Source of the DNA: Polynucleobacter necessarius
GTDB taxonomy: Bacteria; Pseudomonadota; Gammaproteobacteria; Burkholderiales; Burkholderiaceae
Direction: 5' to 3'
DNA: 64,000 nt
Assembly (NCBI RefSeq): GCF_900095185.1
Contig: NZ_LT606948.1
Coordinates: 620,001 to 684,000 of the forward strand
Shown here: positions 35,033 to 46,654 of the stretch, piece after piece
Layout: the number at the start of each line of letters is the position of its first letter
Position numbering within the stretch: position 1 is the first letter of the stretch
Notes under the pieces: generated by a model
Database searches by the model: none
Seen by the model: only the letters and a program-made list of their open reading frames with translations
What the model was told of the DNA's origin: nothing
Made by a program: the position numbers and the translations under genes

Positions 35033-35077
35033 GTTATCCCTATGAAGAACATACGACATAAGACCCAGGAGTCAGTA

Positions 35078-36619
35078 ATGCAACTCAACCCTTCCGAGAT
35101 CAGCGAGCTGATCAAAAGCCGAATTAGCGAAATGGGTGTTGACACCCAGTCTCGTAACGAAGGCACTGTAATTTCAGTGACCGATGGTATTTGCCGCGTA
35201 CATGGCTTGTCAGGTGTTATGCAGGGCGAAATGTTGGAGTTTCCAAACAACACTATCGGCCTCGCATTAAACCTTGAGCGTGATTCTGTGGGTGCCGTAG
35301 TCTTGGGTGAGTATACTCACATTAAAGAAGGCGACTTAGTGAAATGTACGGGCCGTATTTTGGAGGTTCCAGTTGGTCCGGAGTTGCTAGGTCGCGTTGT
35401 TAACGCGCTCGGTCAGCCAATTGATGGCAAAGGCCTAATCAACACCAAGTTAACGGACTTTATTGAAAAAGTTGCTCCTGGCGTTATCGCACGTCAATCT
35501 GTTAGCCAGCCAGTGCAAACTGGCTTGAAGGCGATTGATGCGATGGTTCCAATTGGCCGTGGTCAGCGTGAGTTGATCATTGGTGACCGCCAAACAGGTA
35601 AGACTGCAGTTGCAGTTGACGCGATCATTAACCAAAAAGGTAAAGGCGTTTATTGCGTTTACGTAGCGATTGGTCAAAAGGCTTCTACTATTGCCAACGT
35701 TGTTCGCAAGCTAACTGAATTGGGTGCGATGGAGTACACCGTTGTTGTTGCAGCGAGTGCTTCTGAGTCAGCAGCGATGCAGTACCTTTCTGCATATGCG
35801 GGTTGCACAATGGGCGAATACTTCCGCGATCATGGCGAAGATGCTTTAATTGTTTACGATGATTTGACTAAACAAGCGGTTGCTTATCGTCAAATCTCCT
35901 TGTTGCTCCGCCGCCCACCAGGCCGCGAAGCTTATCCTGGCGACGTGTTCTACCTCCACTCACGCTTGCTTGAGCGCGCAGCACGTGTAAATGCCGAGTA
36001 CGTAGAGAAGTTCACTAATGGCGCAGTAAAAGGTAAGACTGGATCTTTAACCGCATTACCTATTATCGAAACTCAAGCCGGTGACGTTTCTGCATTCGTT
36101 CCAACTAACGTAATTTCGATCACTGACGGACAGATTTTCTTGGACACCGATTTGTTCAATGCCGGTATTCGTCCGGCGATTAACGCCGGTATTTCTGTAT
36201 CGCGCGTTGGTGGTGCAGCACAAACTAAAGCAATTAAGAAGTTGTCTGGTGGTATCCGTACCGACTTAGCTCAATACCGTGAATTGGCAGCATTTGCCCA
36301 GTTCGCATCTGATCTTGACGAAGCAACCCGCAAGCAGCTCGAGCGCGGTCGTCGCGTTACTGAATTGTGTAAGCAAGCTCAATACAAGCCACTCCAAGTT
36401 TGGGAAATGGCGGCTTCACTCTATGCTGTTAATAATGGCTTCTTTGATGATCTCGAAGTTAAAAATGTATTGCCCTTTGAAAAAGGTTTGCAAGATCATT
36501 TGAAATCTAAATACACGGATTTAGTTGCACGTATTGAAGAAACTAAAGACTGGAGCAAAGAGGACGAGGCTGCCTTGCGCGCCGCTATTGAGGATTACAA
36601 GTGTTTTGCCTCTTTCTAA
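35078..36619 (+). CDS. atpA: ATP synthase F1 subunit alpha
   Basis: A 513-residue alpha subunit starting at ATG 35078 ([13 protein letters not shown]). An in-frame ATG at 35042 is upstream of a good AGGAG site and is not preferred. It has the P-loop [13 protein letters not shown] and the alpha/beta signature [17 protein letters not shown]. It is the non-catalytic nucleotide-binding partner of beta in the F1 hexamer. The last residues (EDYKCFASF) differ from the usual end but the length is normal. Confidence 0.97.
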   Translation: MQLNPSEISELIKSRISEMGVDTQSRNEGTVISVTDGICRVHGLSGVMQGEMLEFPNNTIGLALNLERDSVGAVVLGEYTHIKEGDLVKCTGRILEVPVGPELLGRVVNALGQPIDGKGLINTKLTDFIEKVAPGVIARQSVSQPVQTGLKAIDAMVPIGRGQRELIIGDRQTGKTAVAVDAIINQKGKGVYCVYVAIGQKASTIANVVRKLTELGAMEYTVVVAASASESAAMQYLSAYAGCTMGEYFRDHGEDALIVYDDLTKQAVAYRQISLLLRRPPGREAYPGDVFYLHSRLLERAARVNAEYVEKFTNGAVKGKTGSLTALPIIETQAGDVSAFVPTNVISITDGQIFLDTDLFNAGIRPAINAGISVSRVGGAAQTKAIKKLSGGIRTDLAQYRELAAFAQFASDLDEATRKQLERGRRVTELCKQAQYKPLQVWEMAASLYAVNNGFFDDLEVKNVLPFEKGLQDHLKSKYTDLVARIEETKDWSKEDEAALRAAIEDYKCFASF

Positions 36620-36636
36620 GAAGGCTCGCATAAAGC

Positions 36637-37506
36637 ATGGCAAGCACAAAAGAAATACGATTTAAGATCAAGAGCGTGCAAAACACGCGCAAGATCACGA
36701 AGGCAATGGAGATGGTCGCCGCATCCAAGATGCGGCGCGCCCAAGAGCGTATGCGTAATGCGCGCCCATATGCCGAAAAAATTCGTGAGATTGTTGCCAA
36801 TCTTTCTAAAGCAAATCCTGAGTTTCGCCCTGCTTACATGGCGACTCGTGAAGTTAAGAAGGTTGGCACGATTTTGGTTACTGCAGATAAAGGCTTATGC
36901 GGCGGTTTAAATACCAACGTCTTGCGTTTGATTGCTAACCAAGTGCGTGATTTGCAGGCAAAAAATATCGATATTGCGTATACAGCAATCGGTTCAAAAG
37001 GCCTGCAATTTTTGAATCGCTCAAAAGCAAAACTCATTTCTCAAACAATCCAAATCGGCGACACGCCTCATCTGGATATTTTGATTGGTGCCATCACCGC
37101 TCAATTAGAAGCGTTTGAGCGTGGCGAGATTGATGCTGTTTATTTAGCTTACACCCGCTTTGTAAATGCAATGAAACAAGAGCCTGTTTTAGAAAAGCTT
37201 TTGCCTTTGGAGGTAGCCGATCTGACTCCTGAAGACAAGACAGACCCATCTTGGGATTACATCTACGAGCCTGACGCTGAGTCCATTCTGGATGGCTTAT
37301 TAAAGCGTTATGTGGAAGCAATGATTTATCAAGCAGTTGCTGAAAATATGGCTTCTGAGCAGTCTGCACGCATGGTCTCCATGAAGGCTGCTTCAGACAA
37401 TGCGAAGAATGTTATTGGCGAATTGCAATTGGATTACAACAAAACACGACAAGCTGCTATTACTAAAGAGCTTTCAGAAATTGTTGGCGGAGCGGCTGCA
37501 GTTTAA
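36637..37506 (+). CDS. atpG: ATP synthase F1 subunit gamma
   Basis: A 289-residue gamma subunit, the rotor shaft. The N-terminal helix contains the conserved [19 protein letters not shown] and the C-terminal helix [12 protein letters not shown] and [20 protein letters not shown]. It sits between atpA and atpD and is intact. Confidence 0.97.
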   Translation: MASTKEIRFKIKSVQNTRKITKAMEMVAASKMRRAQERMRNARPYAEKIREIVANLSKANPEFRPAYMATREVKKVGTILVTADKGLCGGLNTNVLRLIANQVRDLQAKNIDIAYTAIGSKGLQFLNRSKAKLISQTIQIGDTPHLDILIGAITAQLEAFERGEIDAVYLAYTRFVNAMKQEPVLEKLLPLEVADLTPEDKTDPSWDYIYEPDAESILDGLLKRYVEAMIYQAVAENMASEQSARMVSMKAASDNAKNVIGELQLDYNKTRQAAITKELSEIVGGAAAV

Positions 37507-37546
37507 GCAGTCAGCGTTTAGGAATACGAAAGAATTCAGGAATTAA

Positions 37547-38962
<1,416 letters not shown>

Positions 38963-38983
38963 TCGAACTCATCTAGGGAAGTT

Positions 38984-39400
38984 ATGTCAACCATACGCGT
39001 AGATGTAGTAAGTGCTGAGCAATCTATTTTCAGCGGTGAAGCCAAGTTTGTTGTGCTTCCCGGTGAAACTGGTGAGCTCGGTATTTTGCATGGCCACACT
39101 CCTTTGATTACACGCATTCGTCCAGGATCGGTGCGCATTGAAAAAACGGATGGGGACGAAGAATTTGTATTCGTAGCAGGTGGCTATTTAGAGGTTCAAC
39201 CAGATTACGTAACTGTCTTAGCAGATACAGCGATTCGTGGCCATGATCTTGATGAAGCAAAAGCATTAGAGGCAAAGAAGCGCGCGGAAGAGGCAATGCA
39301 AAACCGTGGCACTGACTTTGACTTGGCTTTGGCTCAGTCTGAGTTTGCTATGGCAGCTGCTCAACTTGCTGCCATTGCTCGTTTCCGCCGTAAAAAATAA
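38984..39400 (+). CDS. atpC: ATP synthase F1 subunit epsilon
   Basis: A 138-residue epsilon subunit. The N-terminal beta-sandwich has [19 protein letters not shown], the family hallmark; the C-terminal helical hairpin (about 90-138) can inhibit F1. It is the last gene of the atp operon, followed 15 nt later by hemE. Confidence 0.96.
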   Translation: MSTIRVDVVSAEQSIFSGEAKFVVLPGETGELGILHGHTPLITRIRPGSVRIEKTDGDEEFVFVAGGYLEVQPDYVTVLADTAIRGHDLDEAKALEAKKRAEEAMQNRGTDFDLALAQSEFAMAAAQLAAIARFRRKK

Positions 39401-39415
39401 TTACCGGTTATCTCC

Positions 39416-40528
39416 TTGTTGTTAAACGATCGGTTTCTAAAAGCCTGCCTGGGTGAAGCGATTGATCAAACATCGCTTTGGCTCATGCGTCAAGCCGGTC
39501 GATACCTCCCTGAATACAATGCGACCCGCGCCAAAGCTGGAAGCTTTTTGGGACTCGCAACCAATCCAGCATATGCCACCGAAGTAACTCTACAGCCACT
39601 GGATCGCTATCCCTTGGATGCAGTTATATTGTTTTCCGATATTTTGACTGTTCCCGATGCTATGGGATTGGGTCTGAAATTTGCTGCAGGCGAAGGCCCA
39701 ACTTTTGAGCATCCCCTTCGTACTGAAGGGGCGGTCAAAAAGCTGCGCGTGGCAAACATGGATGAGTTGAAATATGTTTTTGATGCTGTTTCTCAAATTC
39801 GCAAAGCGCTGATTCAAGATGGTAAACAGCGTGTTCCGTTGATTGGTTTTTCTGGAAGCCCGTGGACTTTGGCTTGCTACATGATTGATGGTTCTAGCGC
39901 TGATGAATTTCGCCATGCTAAAACCATGATGTTTAGCCGCCCAGATTTGATGCAACATATTTTAGATGTAAATGCGCAGTCAGTTGCAGCCTATCTTACC
40001 GAGCAAGTTAAAGCAGGCGCACAAGCATTAATGATTTTTGATACCTGGGGTGGAATGCTGCCTGATGGTTGGTATCAAACAATATCTTTGGCAGCAATAC
40101 AAAAAGTAATTGCTCTTTTGCCGCGTGAACACGAGGGAAGAAAAATTCCTGTCATTATGTTCACCAAGGGCGGCGCAATTTGGTTAAATGACATGGCTCA
40201 AGTTGGAGCTGATGTAATTGCTCTTGACTGGACAATGTCACTTAGTCGGGCCAGAAAACAATTGTTGGGCATCAACAAGCCTTTGGCATTGCAAGGCAAT
40301 TTAGACCCTCTCATTCTGTTTTCAGAGCCTAAGCAAATAGCGGCACAGGCAAATCTTATCCTCGAGGATTTAGCAAGCGCTCCAACTCTTAAGGCCGGTT
40401 TACATCCTTTGGACGGCCATGTTTTTAATTTAGGCCACGGTATTTCTCAATTCACCCCACCCGAGAGCGTTACTGCTCTTGCGGAAGCTGTTATTAATCG
40501 CTCAAGGTTACTAAGAGCAAAGTCATAA
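39416..40528 (+). CDS. hemE: Uroporphyrinogen decarboxylase
   Basis: A 370-residue enzyme that decarboxylates uroporphyrinogen III to coproporphyrinogen III in haem synthesis. The start is TTG at 39416. The substrate-binding N-terminus [19 protein letters not shown] reads [15 protein letters not shown]. The second hallmark, [16 protein letters not shown], and the C-terminal [10 protein letters not shown] with active-site histidine are present. Retained haem synthesis fits continued respiration although two cytochrome c genes here are dead. It is intact. Confidence 0.96.
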   Translation: MLLNDRFLKACLGEAIDQTSLWLMRQAGRYLPEYNATRAKAGSFLGLATNPAYATEVTLQPLDRYPLDAVILFSDILTVPDAMGLGLKFAAGEGPTFEHPLRTEGAVKKLRVANMDELKYVFDAVSQIRKALIQDGKQRVPLIGFSGSPWTLACYMIDGSSADEFRHAKTMMFSRPDLMQHILDVNAQSVAAYLTEQVKAGAQALMIFDTWGGMLPDGWYQTISLAAIQKVIALLPREHEGRKIPVIMFTKGGAIWLNDMAQVGADVIALDWTMSLSRARKQLLGINKPLALQGNLDPLILFSEPKQIAAQANLILEDLASAPTLKAGLHPLDGHVFNLGHGISQFTPPESVTALAEAVINRSRLLRAKS

Positions 40529-40571
40529 GCCTGAGTGATTGTTAACTTTCCATTGAAGTTTTGAATGAAAG

Positions 40572-40767
40572 TTATACACAGGTAGCGACAAACTTCAATA
40601 TTCAGGGAGATTCCGATTAATGATGAAAATTTACTTTCGCATTTGTTTGTAAAGCATTGATTAATAAATAAAATAAGTAACAAGCTTTAAAAGGGTATAA
40701 AAACAAAAAACTGATAAATTAGCTTCTAAATCAGAAATCTTCGATGATATCCACAGACTTATCCACA
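40572..40767. promoter_or_regulatory. DnaA boxes in the hemE-priA gap
   Basis: The 265-bp AT-rich gap (40529-40793) contains TTATACACA at 40572-40580 and TTATCCACA at 40759-40767, both matching TTATNCACA, plus a one-mismatch copy ATATCCACA near 40747-40755. The last lies about 27 bp before priA. It may regulate priA or titrate DnaA. Function is inferred only from motif matches. Confidence 0.55.
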
Positions 40768-40793
40768 AGATAAAAAGAAATTTGAAGTGATAC

Positions 40794-42920
40794 ATGTCCC
40801 TTGCCATCGTTGTCCAAGTAGTCGTTGATAGACCCCTAGCCCAGGGCTTCGAATACCTGTGGGACAAGGAGGCTCTTGGTGACGCTCCAGCAGTGGGGGG
40901 GATAGTTGAGGTTCCTTTCGGACGAAGCTTATTGGTTGGTTTGGTAATTAAAGTAAGCGCTCACTCTGATTTTGAAATAGATAAATTAAAGTATGTTACT
41001 AGACGCGCGCCATTAGACCCGCTTGACCCAGCTGTTTTACGCCTGATGAACTTTGCAAGCCAGTATTACGTCCATGCGCTTGGGGAAACCATCATCCCTA
41101 CCATTCCGCAGATGTGGAAAAAACCAAATGACTGGGAAAAGATCCCTAAAAAATTAGCGGTTGAGCAAGAAAAGAAAAGGAAAAAAAATAACTCAGAATT
41201 TAGCGAGAGTCGTATTGAAGAATATCAGCTGAATATCTGTCAAAAAAATGCTCTCAAACAATTGCGCCCATGTTCGAAAAATGAATTCAAAGTCATTCTC
41301 TTGCAGGGGCAAACAGGCAGTGGAAAAACAGCGGTATTTTTGAATTGGTTAAGTGACGTTTTGCAGGACCCAAGCTCGCAAGTCTTGCTGCTAGTTCCGG
41401 AAATAAATTTAACGCCTCAGCTAGAGCGTAGAGTATGCACATATTTTCCTGACAAGAAAATGGCCGTACTTCATAGTGGAATTAGCGAAAAAGTAAGAGG
41501 CATTGCCTGGCATGATTCTATGGTCGGTAAGGCACAAATTATTTTAGGAACGCGTTTAGCTGCATTGACACCAATACCAAATTTAAAGGCGATTGTTGTA
41601 GATGAGGAGCATGACGTTTCTTATAAGCAGCAAGTTGGTATTCGCTACTCAGCACGCGATCTCGCTATTTGGCGCGCTCACGATCTTAAGATTCCAATCC
41701 TATTGGCGTCAGCAACACCTTCGCTTGAAACCTGGGTGGCTGCTAGGGGTGGCCGCTATGAATATATACGTCTAGACCAGCGGGCACAAGGTGCAAGTTT
41801 GCCTAAGGTGTATTTGATAAATACACGTGATCCGCAATCTCAATTTAGTCCAAGCGATGCCGATAATCCTAAAACTAAAAGCCTGCTTACTAAAACTTTA
41901 GCTAATGCAGTGAGTCAGAATTTGGAAGCGAAGCAGCAAAGCTTAATACTGATCAATCGACGCGGTTACGCACCAGTATTCAGTTGTGGAGCTTGTTCAT
42001 GGTTATCCAGATGCGAGCAATGTAGTTCATATATGGTGGTTCATAAGGCGGGCGCCTTTGGTCGTAACTCGGTCATGAGTTGTCATCACTGTGGCTTGGT
42101 AAAGAATGTCGTCAGCCATTGTCCTGATTGTGGAAATGCAGATCTAAAAACTTTGGGGCAAGGAACTCAGAGAATTGAAGACTCTATTGAGGAGATGTGG
42201 CCTACAGCAAGAATATTAAGAGTGGATGCTGATTCAAGTCGCAAGAGTAAGGGGGCGGAAGAACTTTTTCAGAGGATACATGAAGGTACTGTGGATATAG
42301 TGGTCGGTACTCAAATGATTGCAAAAGGTCATGACTACCAGAACATTGGGTTGGTGGCTATATTAGATGCAGACAACAGATTGTTCTCTCAAGACTTCAG
42401 GGCTGCAGAAAGATTATTTGCACAATTGGTCCAGGTTGCTGGACGCGCTGGACGCTCAAATAAAGATGGTGAAACGGGCGGCGCAATATATATTGAGACA
42501 CAGTTCCCTGATGCAGCCGTTTTTCAGTACTTATTAACACATGATGTAGATGGATTTTTATCTTTTACTGCACACGAAAGAAAAGAAGCGGGGCTTCCCC
42601 CTTTTACCTATCAAGCGCTTATCCATGCTGAAGGAAAGAGCTTGGATAAGGCAATCAATTTCCTGAATCTATTGAAAGGGAATTTAAAGTCCCGTGGCCA
42701 TGTAAAAAAAGGCCTCAGGGTATACGACCCAGTACCAAAAGCAGTGATGCGCGTTGCGGGTAGCGAGCGTGCTCAACTGTTGGTTGAGTCAGATAATCGT
42801 AAATCCTTGCAAGACGTTTTAGAGGAGATTGATCGGTATTTGCGTGATCAATCTCAAGGGCGCATTAGCAAAGAGGGCCGTATTCGCTGGTTGATTGAGC
42901 GCGATCCAATTTCGATTTAA
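40794..42920 (+). CDS. priA: Primosomal protein N' (replication restart helicase PriA)
   Basis: A 708-residue superfamily 2 helicase. An N-terminal 3'-end-binding domain (about 1-105) precedes the helicase: Walker A LLQGQTGSGKTAVFLNW, Walker B VVDEEHDVSYKQ, and motif III LLASATPSLETW. The zinc-binding region has CGACSWLSRCEQCSSYM, CHHCG and CPDCG. The C-terminal helicase lobe has VGTQMIAKGHDY and QVAGRAGRS. It reloads DnaB at stalled forks. ATG start at 40794; intact. Confidence 0.95.
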   Translation: MSLAIVVQVVVDRPLAQGFEYLWDKEALGDAPAVGGIVEVPFGRSLLVGLVIKVSAHSDFEIDKLKYVTRRAPLDPLDPAVLRLMNFASQYYVHALGETIIPTIPQMWKKPNDWEKIPKKLAVEQEKKRKKNNSEFSESRIEEYQLNICQKNALKQLRPCSKNEFKVILLQGQTGSGKTAVFLNWLSDVLQDPSSQVLLLVPEINLTPQLERRVCTYFPDKKMAVLHSGISEKVRGIAWHDSMVGKAQIILGTRLAALTPIPNLKAIVVDEEHDVSYKQQVGIRYSARDLAIWRAHDLKIPILLASATPSLETWVAARGGRYEYIRLDQRAQGASLPKVYLINTRDPQSQFSPSDADNPKTKSLLTKTLANAVSQNLEAKQQSLILINRRGYAPVFSCGACSWLSRCEQCSSYMVVHKAGAFGRNSVMSCHHCGLVKNVVSHCPDCGNADLKTLGQGTQRIEDSIEEMWPTARILRVDADSSRKSKGAEELFQRIHEGTVDIVVGTQMIAKGHDYQNIGLVAILDADNRLFSQDFRAAERLFAQLVQVAGRAGRSNKDGETGGAIYIETQFPDAAVFQYLLTHDVDGFLSFTAHERKEAGLPPFTYQALIHAEGKSLDKAINFLNLLKGNLKSRGHVKKGLRVYDPVPKAVMRVAGSERAQLLVESDNRKSLQDVLEEIDRYLRDQSQGRISKEGRIRWLIERDPISI

Positions 42921-42923
42921 CCC

Positions 42924-43366
42924 TTATGCGCCTGGGCCCGAGTGATATTTTTCAAGACTCAAGAGTTGATTTAAATCAGATGAAAGCACTTCATCTGAAG
43001 TCGGCTTGATTTTGAATAACTAAACGCCGTATGGGTTTTCATTGACGATTTCAGGGGCAGCGTCTACATCTCGTCATTAAGTGCGACGACCTTTCCTCTC
43101 ACCGGGGCATAAATGTCACTGGCAGCCTTAACGGATTCAACGACCGCAATAGCTTCGCCTTTCTTTACTAGTTGCCCAACTTTGGGCGCTTGAAAAGACA
43201 TGACATCACCTAGCGCTTCTTGTGCGTGGTTGCTTATTCCAATCCAAACTAGGCCATCGTTTTGTAGATCGGCCCACTCGTGAGTTTCTGCAAATTTAAA
43301 TGTGTCTTGGCTATTTATCGTTTTATCCTTTAAAAGCATTGTATGCTCAGTCAAATAAACTAGCAT
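42924..43366 (-). pseudogene. gcvH: gcvH (glycine cleavage system H protein) remnant
   Basis: From about 43342 the frame encodes a good H protein: FAETHEWADLQNDGLVWIGI, then the lipoyl-lysine region VVESVKAASDIYAPV. A one-base loss near 43070 ends the frame at TAG 43064-43066. The remainder in the next frame (DAAPEIVNENPYGV, then a TAG where the family has Trp, then LFKIKPTSDEVLSSDL) runs to TAA at 42924-42926. H protein shuttles the aminomethyl group in glycine cleavage. Two independent lesions show it is dead, although the lipoylation site remains in the truncated 100-residue frame. Confidence 0.88.
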
Positions 43367-43515
43367 CTCTCTTATGATTTATTTTCATGCCTAGCATATA
43401 TGCCAATTAAATTGGGAATTGTTCCGGTTACGGAACAATCCCAACATTTGGTAAAGATCGCAAAACAAATCCCTATGTTAGGGATGGTGCTTAAAAGTTT
43501 TGACTACAAACGGGA

Positions 43516-43701
43516 TCAGGTTTTTGCGGAACCAGTGCGATGTGTTCGGTTGTATAAACAGCTTGCGCATATCCAACGTTGCTTACGATTACTTGTAGGA
43601 ATCCACGTGCCACCCTCAAGTCGTTTTTCGCGACTGCAAGAAGAGCAAAATTTAAGACTCTGAGAGGTGTCTTGGGTAGCTGCTGGAGTCGATGTAGTCA
43701 T
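43516..43701 (-). CDS. Small putative zinc-ribbon protein
   Basis: A 61-codon frame encoding a low-complexity start (MTTSTPAATQDTSQ) and then a compact cysteine motif: FCSSCSREKRLEGGTWIPTS followed by RWICASCLYNRTH, i.e. two CxxC pairs 26 residues apart, the usual spacing of a zinc ribbon. I do not recognise a named family. It lies between the gcvH remnant and the desaturase in a region rich in pseudogenes. It is possible that only the cysteine-rich half is the original gene. Real-gene status rests on the motif alone. Confidence 0.45.
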   Translation of the reverse strand: MTTSTPAATQDTSQSLKFCSSCSREKRLEGGTWIPTSNRKQRWICASCLYNRTHRTGSAKT

Positions 43702-43742
43702 GGATAATCCGGGTAAGACAAATCTTATACAGAGGAACTATT

Positions 43743-44885
43743 TTACCCGTTTTGTCCCACTGGGGCTGGGCTAAGCACAACCCGAACTGAAGCCGCTGTC
43801 TTGTTGCCATCAAAATCTAGCCAAGCCTTGTTTGCAAAGTCATAAAGCTTGCATTTACGGGCAGTATCAAAATACCATCCCCATGAGAACTTTTGCACAA
43901 AAATGCGCTCTGGGAGTATGGTTTCAAGGGTCTGCTGGGCCTCTTCTAGGCGATATAGCGGCACGCTCATGTCAACATGGTGGGCTGTGTGCTCCATGAT
44001 GTGGTGCATCAACTTACCCCAAATCCAGTTAAATGTGAGGTGAACCGTGGTAGATACAAAAGGTTGGGCACGCAACCATTCAGACTTTTTATCATACCAA
44101 GAGACTTTGGGGTGGGTGTGATGAACATAAACCACAAAACCGATCATGCCATTCCAGAACAGGAATGGGACAGCAAAACCAGTGCTCAAACCAACCAAGA
44201 TAGCTTGTCCAGTAGAGATCGCGCCAGCAATCAGGCAACCTATCCACATGATTGCAAATCCAGTAACCAGTAAATTGTCTTTTAAGAAAATGGGGCGGTC
44301 GCCCGGTTTATTTTTGGCATTTGGAAAGTATTCGCGTCTCCACCAAATTTCAATTAAATAATAAAAAACTGGACCCCAGCCACTGCGGTACAGACGCTCT
44401 ACAGCCTTACGCCATGGGGGGAGTGCGTCATACTCAGACTTTGATAGAGGCGCCCATACAAAGTCAAATCCCTTCAGATTAGTTTGGCCATGATGAACAA
44501 CGTTGTGACCAACATCCCACAAACTATATGGTGTTAGGGATGGCAAGAACGCTATGCGACCTAAGATTTTGTTGAGCTCACGGTTAGGCGTATAGCTTTG
44601 GTGACATGCGTCATGACCCAAAATAAAAATACGCCCTGTCACAAATCCGGCAATGAGGCCGAACATAATCTTTAACAACGTGCTCTCTACAAAAATGGTT
44701 CCAGCGATGCAACCAAGCCACAGCAGCGCATCAATTACTAGGAGTATGATTGCGCGCCCAGTTTCTCCTTGTGCCATAGGCATTAGCCAACCCCGAATAA
44801 TTTTTCGGTGCGGTAACGGTGCCTCTGGCGGCAAAGGATTAGTTAAAGAGGGCTCTGAAAGGGTGGAATTTAAATGTGTAGACAC
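43743..44885 (-). CDS. Fatty acid desaturase (membrane di-iron type)
   Basis: A membrane desaturase of about 380 residues. I favour the GTG start at 44885 (STHLNSTLSEPSLTNP); an ATG at 44954 would add 23 hydrophobic residues. Three histidine boxes bind the di-iron centre: GHDACHQSY, GHNVVHHGQ and HTAHHVD. Four or more hydrophobic helices alternate with them (LLVIDALLWLGCIAG, IMFGLIAGFVTGRI, VTGFAIMWIGCLIAGAI). It introduces double bonds into acyl chains of membrane lipids. It stands alone on the minus strand and is intact in a zone of decayed genes, suggesting it is kept for a need. Confidence 0.85.
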   Translation of the reverse strand: MSTHLNSTLSEPSLTNPLPPEAPLPHRKIIRGWLMPMAQGETGRAIILLVIDALLWLGCIAGTIFVESTLLKIMFGLIAGFVTGRIFILGHDACHQSYTPNRELNKILGRIAFLPSLTPYSLWDVGHNVVHHGQTNLKGFDFVWAPLSKSEYDALPPWRKAVERLYRSGWGPVFYYLIEIWWRREYFPNAKNKPGDRPIFLKDNLLVTGFAIMWIGCLIAGAISTGQAILVGLSTGFAVPFLFWNGMIGFVVYVHHTHPKVSWYDKKSEWLRAQPFVSTTVHLTFNWIWGKLMHHIMEHTAHHVDMSVPLYRLEEAQQTLETILPERIFVQKFSWGWYFDTARKCKLYDFANKAWLDFDGNKTAASVRVVLSPAPVGQNG

Positions 44886-44969
44886 GATAAAAATCAATAA
44901 GTTAAGTGCAAATGATAGCGGTTTTCGTAATTTTCCGCACATGATATAGGTCAAAAACCACTTGATTGT

Positions 44970-45045
44970 TGGCGCGCCCGGCAGAAATCGAACCTGCGAC
45001 CCTTGGCTTCGGAGGCCAATACTCTATCCACTGAGCTACGGGCGC
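44970..45045 (-). tRNA. tRNA-Arg (CCG)
   Basis: The reverse strand folds as a cloverleaf starting GCGCCCG at 45045, with acceptor partner CGGGCGC, anticodon stem TTGGC/GCCAA and loop CTCCGAA giving anticodon CCG. The T-loop is TTCGATT. The encoded CCA end is included (44970-44972). Wobble pairs in the D and T stems; no mismatch seen. Confidence 0.93.
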
Positions 45046-45145
45046 CAGTGAAAAACTGGTTACCCTTCTATTGTAAGGGCCTGTAGCCCTACTCTCTAGT
45101 AGTCATCACGGTAATACTCCTAAACTCGTCAAACGATAAATTCTT

Positions 45146-45630
45146 ATGAGCAACGAGCACGGAAGTCTAATTAAGTCCCCAAAACAACTCATCATTATGT
45201 TGTTGTTGTTGTTGATGGTGTGTGTAAACAATGGCAAATGCAGCGATTCTTCAGCTTCAGCTGAATAATTAATTAAACCCGTTGCTCAATTGGAATTTAA
45301 CGATGCTAGCGCACCCAAAGAGCTGCAGACTGGCGAACAGGTTTACAAGGCAGTATGCGCGCATCTTGTCATGCATCAGGTGCTGCAGGAGCTCCTAAAT
45401 TTGGTGATGCGGGTGCATGGTCTTCTCGCTTGGATAAAGGCTACGATGGTCTGTTGACATCTGTGTTGAAAGGCAAAGGCGCAATGCCTGCTTGTGGTGG
45501 AGCAAGTCCTACTGATGTGAGTGAGTACGAGTTAGGCCGTGCGGTGGTGTGCCTAGCAAATTCTGCGGGTGGAAAATTGCCAGAGCCTAAAGCGCCCCTG
45601 CTGCGAAATAATTGTTTATATCCCCTTTAA
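45146..45630 (+). pseudogene. c-type cytochrome (cytochrome c5-like) remnant
   Basis: From ATG 45146 the frame encodes a hydrophobic anchor (MLLLLLMVCVNN, from a run of TTG codons) and reaches an in-frame TAA at 45266-45268. PVAQLEFNDASAPKEL follows in the same frame. Near 45357 an extra GC dinucleotide shifts the frame right inside the haem motif: removing it restores VCASCHAS, a CxxCH site. After that the frame with GAAGAPKFGDAGAWSSRL and MPACGGASPTDVSEYELGRA runs to 45630. It would have been a membrane-tethered electron carrier. It is dead. Confidence 0.85.
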
Positions 45631-45664
45631 GGCTGACGATTAGTCAGCCTTAAAGGGTTTTGTT
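45622..45664. terminator. Bidirectional terminator between cytochrome and rsmI remnants
   Basis: A long hairpin: CCCTTTAAGGCTGAC, a 5-base loop and GTCAGCCTTAAAGGG, followed by TTTTGTTT on the plus strand. It lies between two convergent genes (the cytochrome remnant ends 45630, rsmI remnant ends 45640) and would serve both. It has survived even though both genes are dead. Confidence 0.85.
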
Positions 45665-46561
45665 TGCTCACTTGTTGCATCTAACGCAATTCGATAGGCT
45701 TCTTTTTTTGTAAGGCCTAATGCTTGTGAAAGCACTGCTGCAATTTCTTGGCTTCCAAGAAAAAAGGGCTTAGCGCATTGGCCCAAAGTATAAGAGATGC
45801 ATGCTCTGGAGCCTCGGCGCTACTAGCTGATCGCTCAGCTACCAGAATGACAAACTCACCCTTAAGACTCTGCGCATCTTTTAGTCAACGAGCAATATCG
45901 ATCGCCTGAAGAGATACAAGTTCCTTAAATTTTTTTGTTAATTCACGACAAATGAAGAGTTGTCTATCAGGCTCCAAATTATTCGCTAAAAAACTTAGTG
46001 TTTCTTTAAGATGGTGGTGGGGACTCAAAAAAATACTCCTTGTTTATTTGTCAAAACATCTTGAATAAAGGTGTCACGCTCTTTGGATTTGTTGGGCCAA
46101 AAGCCTAAAAACTGAAAGCGTCCCTCTGATTCATGCATCACGGATCCTGGAGCCGAGATGGCGCTCGACACAGAGCTTGCGCCTGCTATTGGTATTACTC
46201 TAAAGCCTACCTTTTGCATTTCATTTACCAGCTTGGCACCAGGATCTGAAACACCAGATGTACCTGCATCTACTAAAATATAGGCCCAACGTTCATTGTT
46301 GGTGAGATGCTGAATAACAGTTTGAGCGTCACTCATTTCATTGTGTTCGTGAAGTGCTAAACACTTTTTGTGAATGCCAAATTGTTGAAGCAAGGCCGCG
46401 CTATGTCTAGCGTCCTCACATGCAATTCCATCTACCGCATTTAATACATGTAGGGCACGTAGCGTGATGTCACCCAAATTGCCCATGCGGGTTGCAACCA
46501 TGTAGAGAGCCCCAGCAGGCCAATCTTGCTGTTTTAACAAATTGAATGAGCTCAGTGCCAT
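45640..46561 (-). pseudogene. rsmI: rsmI (16S rRNA 2'-O-methyltransferase, C1402) remnant
   Basis: The N-terminal 178 codons are intact: ALYMVATRMGNLGDIT (usually VATPIGN), GIACEDARHS and VDAGTSGVSDPGAKLV. An extra T in a homopolymer at about 46025-46031 shifts the frame just before ESPH. The rest can be read in other frames: LSFLANNLEPDRQLFICREL and LTKKFKELVSLQAIDIA, then TGA in place of Trp, then QSLKGEFVILVA. The end (KKEAYRIALDATSE) reads to TAA at 45640-45642. RsmI ribose-methylates C1402 of 16S rRNA. The catalytic C-terminal part is lost, so it is non-functional. Confidence 0.88.
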
Positions 46562-46654
46562 GAGGTTGCCTGCTCTAAAAGTAATTGAGTTAGTACAAGA
46601 ATACGTTGTTTGGGGATCAGCTCATTGCTACTGAAATTAGCGCATAATATCGAT

